This document shows positions 31,805 to 33,055 of a DNA stretch of 33,055 nt, piece after piece. The DNA comes from a virus, in the IMG/VR virus record IMGVR_UViG_3300034072_001088, positions 1 through 33,055 of that record; one strand, 5' to 3'. The translations under genes and the position numbers were made by a program. Numbering within the stretch: the first letter of the stretch is position 1; every line of letters begins with the position of its first letter. The notes under the pieces are model-generated. The model did no database searches, was not told the DNA's origin, and was given only the letters and a program-made list of their open reading frames with translations.

Positions 31805-32163
31805 GCGTAGACGCCGAATTCGCGTCCTGGCTCGGTTCGGCGTGCCTCAACGCCGTCGCCTCTTCCTCTTCGCTGGAAGCAGCCTGGGGGAAGTTGGCGG
31901 TGGTGGCCGAGAGCGTATCGGCGCTCGCCTACAAGGCTGATGCGGAAGCCGAGGCCGCCCGTCAGCTCGACCTGTTCGGCACGCCGATGGTCGTGGAGAT
32001 TTTGCAGGTGGGCGGTCTGCGTGTCGATCTGGTCTGTAAGCCGGTCACCCTGAAGGCCAGCCGCGCTGGCTATGTGAATGGCGCCACCGTGTTCGTTCTG
32101 GGCGCCAAGGAAGTCGACAAGGTCGAGCGCACCAATCTGACTGTATTGAGGAAGCTGGCATGA
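31801..32163 (+). CDS. Unknown protein with sliding-clamp-type motif QLDLF
   Basis: A 120-residue protein in an ATGA-coupled row. The N-terminal half is helical (FASWLGSACLNAVAS, AAWGKLAVVAESVSALAY). Residues 55-59 read QLDLF, an exact match to the consensus by which bacterial proteins bind the DNA polymerase III sliding clamp. The C-terminal half is beta-rich (PMVVEILQVGGLRVDLVCK and VNGATVFVLGAKEVDKVER). No family is recognised, and the motif alone does not prove clamp binding. Confidence 0.62.
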   Translation: MSVDAEFASWLGSACLNAVASSSSLEAAWGKLAVVAESVSALAYKADAEAEAARQLDLFGTPMVVEILQVGGLRVDLVCKPVTLKASRAGYVNGATVFVLGAKEVDKVERTNLTVLRKLA

Positions 32164-32912
32164 GCGGTGTCCTGATCATTAAACCGCTGGCGATCGCCGC
32201 GACTCCCACGGTGACCGGCACGGGACAGGCCAACCTGCTGACGGCCGATCCTAATGAAGCGTGGATCGCGGCATCGACGGCCGCCGTCACGATCGACATC
32301 GACATGGGCAGCGCGGTCGCCGTCGACAGTTTCTTTCTCGGCTATACCAATGCAGCTGCGGCCGCGACCTGGACGATCGCGCGCGCTACCGGCCTGGGAA
32401 CCGGCCTCACCACGATCAAGGCGTCCGGCCTGATGCGCGCGGCCGACAGTGAGGGGCCGCGTCACCATTGCTTCGCGCGCCTCGCGGCCTCGGTCTCATC
32501 GCGCTATTTCCGGCTGACGCTTACGCAGGCGGGCACAGTGCCGCTCTATGTCGGCGCGTTGGCGCTGGGTCTCGCATTCGAGAAGTATCGGGAATATGGG
32601 CAGGGCCGGGGAGCGGTCGATACCTCGACGCGAGAGGACCTGCCGGGTGGCGGCTTTGGAATTGGCGAAGGCGTGGTCAAATCACAGTTCGCGTTCTCGT
32701 TTGTCGACCTGACCGATGCCGAGACCCGCACCCTTTGGTCGATCAAGAAAGATCGTGGGCTGACCCGCCCCGTCGTCCTGATTGAGGACGCCGATCTGAC
32801 CGCTGGCCTGAACGATGCTATCCACTATGGCGTCTTCGATAGGTTCCAGCCGATCGAGCGATCCAGCCCCCGATATAGGAAGTGGGCAGGCACCGTCACC
32901 GATTGGGCCTAG
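32160..32912 (+). CDS. Putative tail or surface protein with discoidin-like N-terminal half
   Basis: A 250-residue protein. Residues about 20-130 have the strand pattern of discoidin-like binding domains: NLLTADPNEAWIA, then AVAVDSFFLGYTNAAAAATW and SSRYFRLTLTQ. The second half (QFAFSFVDLTDAETRTLWSI, RPVVLIEDADL, YGVFDRFQPIE, and KWAGTVTDW at the end) recalls distal tail-type proteins of siphoviruses. Such a gene normally lies between tape measure and hub; here it is last, right before the phage end. ATG overlaps the preceding stop. A virion role is likely but not certain. Confidence 0.62.
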   Translation: MSGVLIIKPLAIAATPTVTGTGQANLLTADPNEAWIAASTAAVTIDIDMGSAVAVDSFFLGYTNAAAAATWTIARATGLGTGLTTIKASGLMRAADSEGPRHHCFARLAASVSSRYFRLTLTQAGTVPLYVGALALGLAFEKYREYGQGRGAVDTSTREDLPGGGFGIGEGVVKSQFAFSFVDLTDAETRTLWSIKKDRGLTRPVVLIEDADLTAGLNDAIHYGVFDRFQPIERSSPRYRKWAGTVTDWA

Positions 32913-32933
32913 CAGCTTTCTGTGAAGGGGCTA

Positions 32934-32947
32934 TGAGAGGCCTCTCA
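32934..32947. promoter_or_regulatory. 14-bp perfect palindrome near phage right end
   Basis: TGAGAGGCCTCTCA at 32934-32947 is its own reverse complement and lies 22 bases after the last gene. It could be a protein-binding site or part of a weak terminator; no T tract follows. Confidence 0.4.
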
Positions 32948-32974
32948 AGGCGCTCTGAGAAATAGGATTTGGTG

Positions 32975-33046
32975 CTACAAAAGCTCTTGTCCCGCACTAC
33001 AAAAGCTTTTGGGCCGCTTCACTTGCCTGTCCTACAGTTCGCCTTG
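32975..33046. repeat. Right-end repeats, candidate transposase binding sites
   Basis: CTACAAAAGCTCTTG at 32975-32989 and CTACAAAAGCTTTTG at 32997-33011 differ at one base and are exactly 22 bases apart, each followed by a short C/G-rich step ending CCGC. A degenerate third copy, CTACA then seven other bases then TTG, starts at 33032. Mu-like phages have about 22-bp transposase sites repeated at the right end, so this is probably that array. The non-coding 143 bases after the last gene hold nothing else apart from the palindrome at 32934. The exact end of the phage cannot be fixed from this window. Confidence 0.65.
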
Positions 33047-33055
33047 CCTGATAGA

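Noticed and set aside
1-33055. tRNA or rRNA genes
   Set aside because: No cloverleaf with a conserved T-loop sequence or rRNA segment was noticed, and the coding density leaves almost no room; a covariance search was not possible.

Overview
The window is most of a Mu-like transposable prophage, read left to right on the + strand. It starts inside the early region, just before the transposase gene, and ends next to or within the phage right end. The sequence is GC-rich, with strong GC bias at third codon positions and many ATGA start/stop overlaps, which fits an alphaproteobacterial host. Several protein styles (DnaA domain IV-like protein, DUF2786, head and tail proteins) suggest Sphingomonadaceae, but the host genus is inferred, not shown. 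The repressor and the left phage end would lie to the left of base 1.

Early/middle region (1-4878): the end of a small gene, a MuA-type DDE transposase, a MuB-type ATPase, a small one-helix membrane protein, a stand-alone DnaA domain IV-like protein, GemA, a second tiny membrane protein, and a Mor-family activator. They are tightly packed and probably one transcript. A near-perfect dyad just after mor is a candidate site for switching on the downstream genes.

Lysis region (4982-6446): a GH24 endolysin with a signal-anchor-like N terminus, a small exported or membrane protein with an extremely basic tail, and an Rz-like inner spanin with an Rz1-like lipoprotein gene nested inside it in another frame.

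Packaging and head (6461-17924): DUF2730 protein, winged-helix-like protein, a small unknown, DUF2786 protein, DUF3486 terminase small subunit, a short CxxC protein, terminase large subunit, DUF935 portal, MuF head protein with a probable C-terminal nuclease/toxin domain, gpG-like morphogenesis protein, I-type protease with an internal Z-type scaffold start, a decoration-like protein, gpT-like major head protein, HI1506/gp35-like protein, gp36 (DUF1320) and a gp37-like tail terminator.

Tail (17926-30904): the tail is of the long non-contractile type, not the contractile Mu tail: tube protein, a G/GT pair of assembly chaperones with a classic -1 frameshift signal, tape measure, and a 2206-residue tail-tip/host-recognition protein with six jelly-roll-like modules set between coiled coils. 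The phage therefore joins a Mu-like replication and head module to a siphovirus tail.

Right-hand accessory region (30921-33055): four genes, three with no recognised function and one with a discoidin-like N-terminal half, then a non-coding end with 22-bp-spaced repeats that look like transposase end-binding sites. No tRNA, rRNA, CRISPR array or separate insertion sequence was seen.
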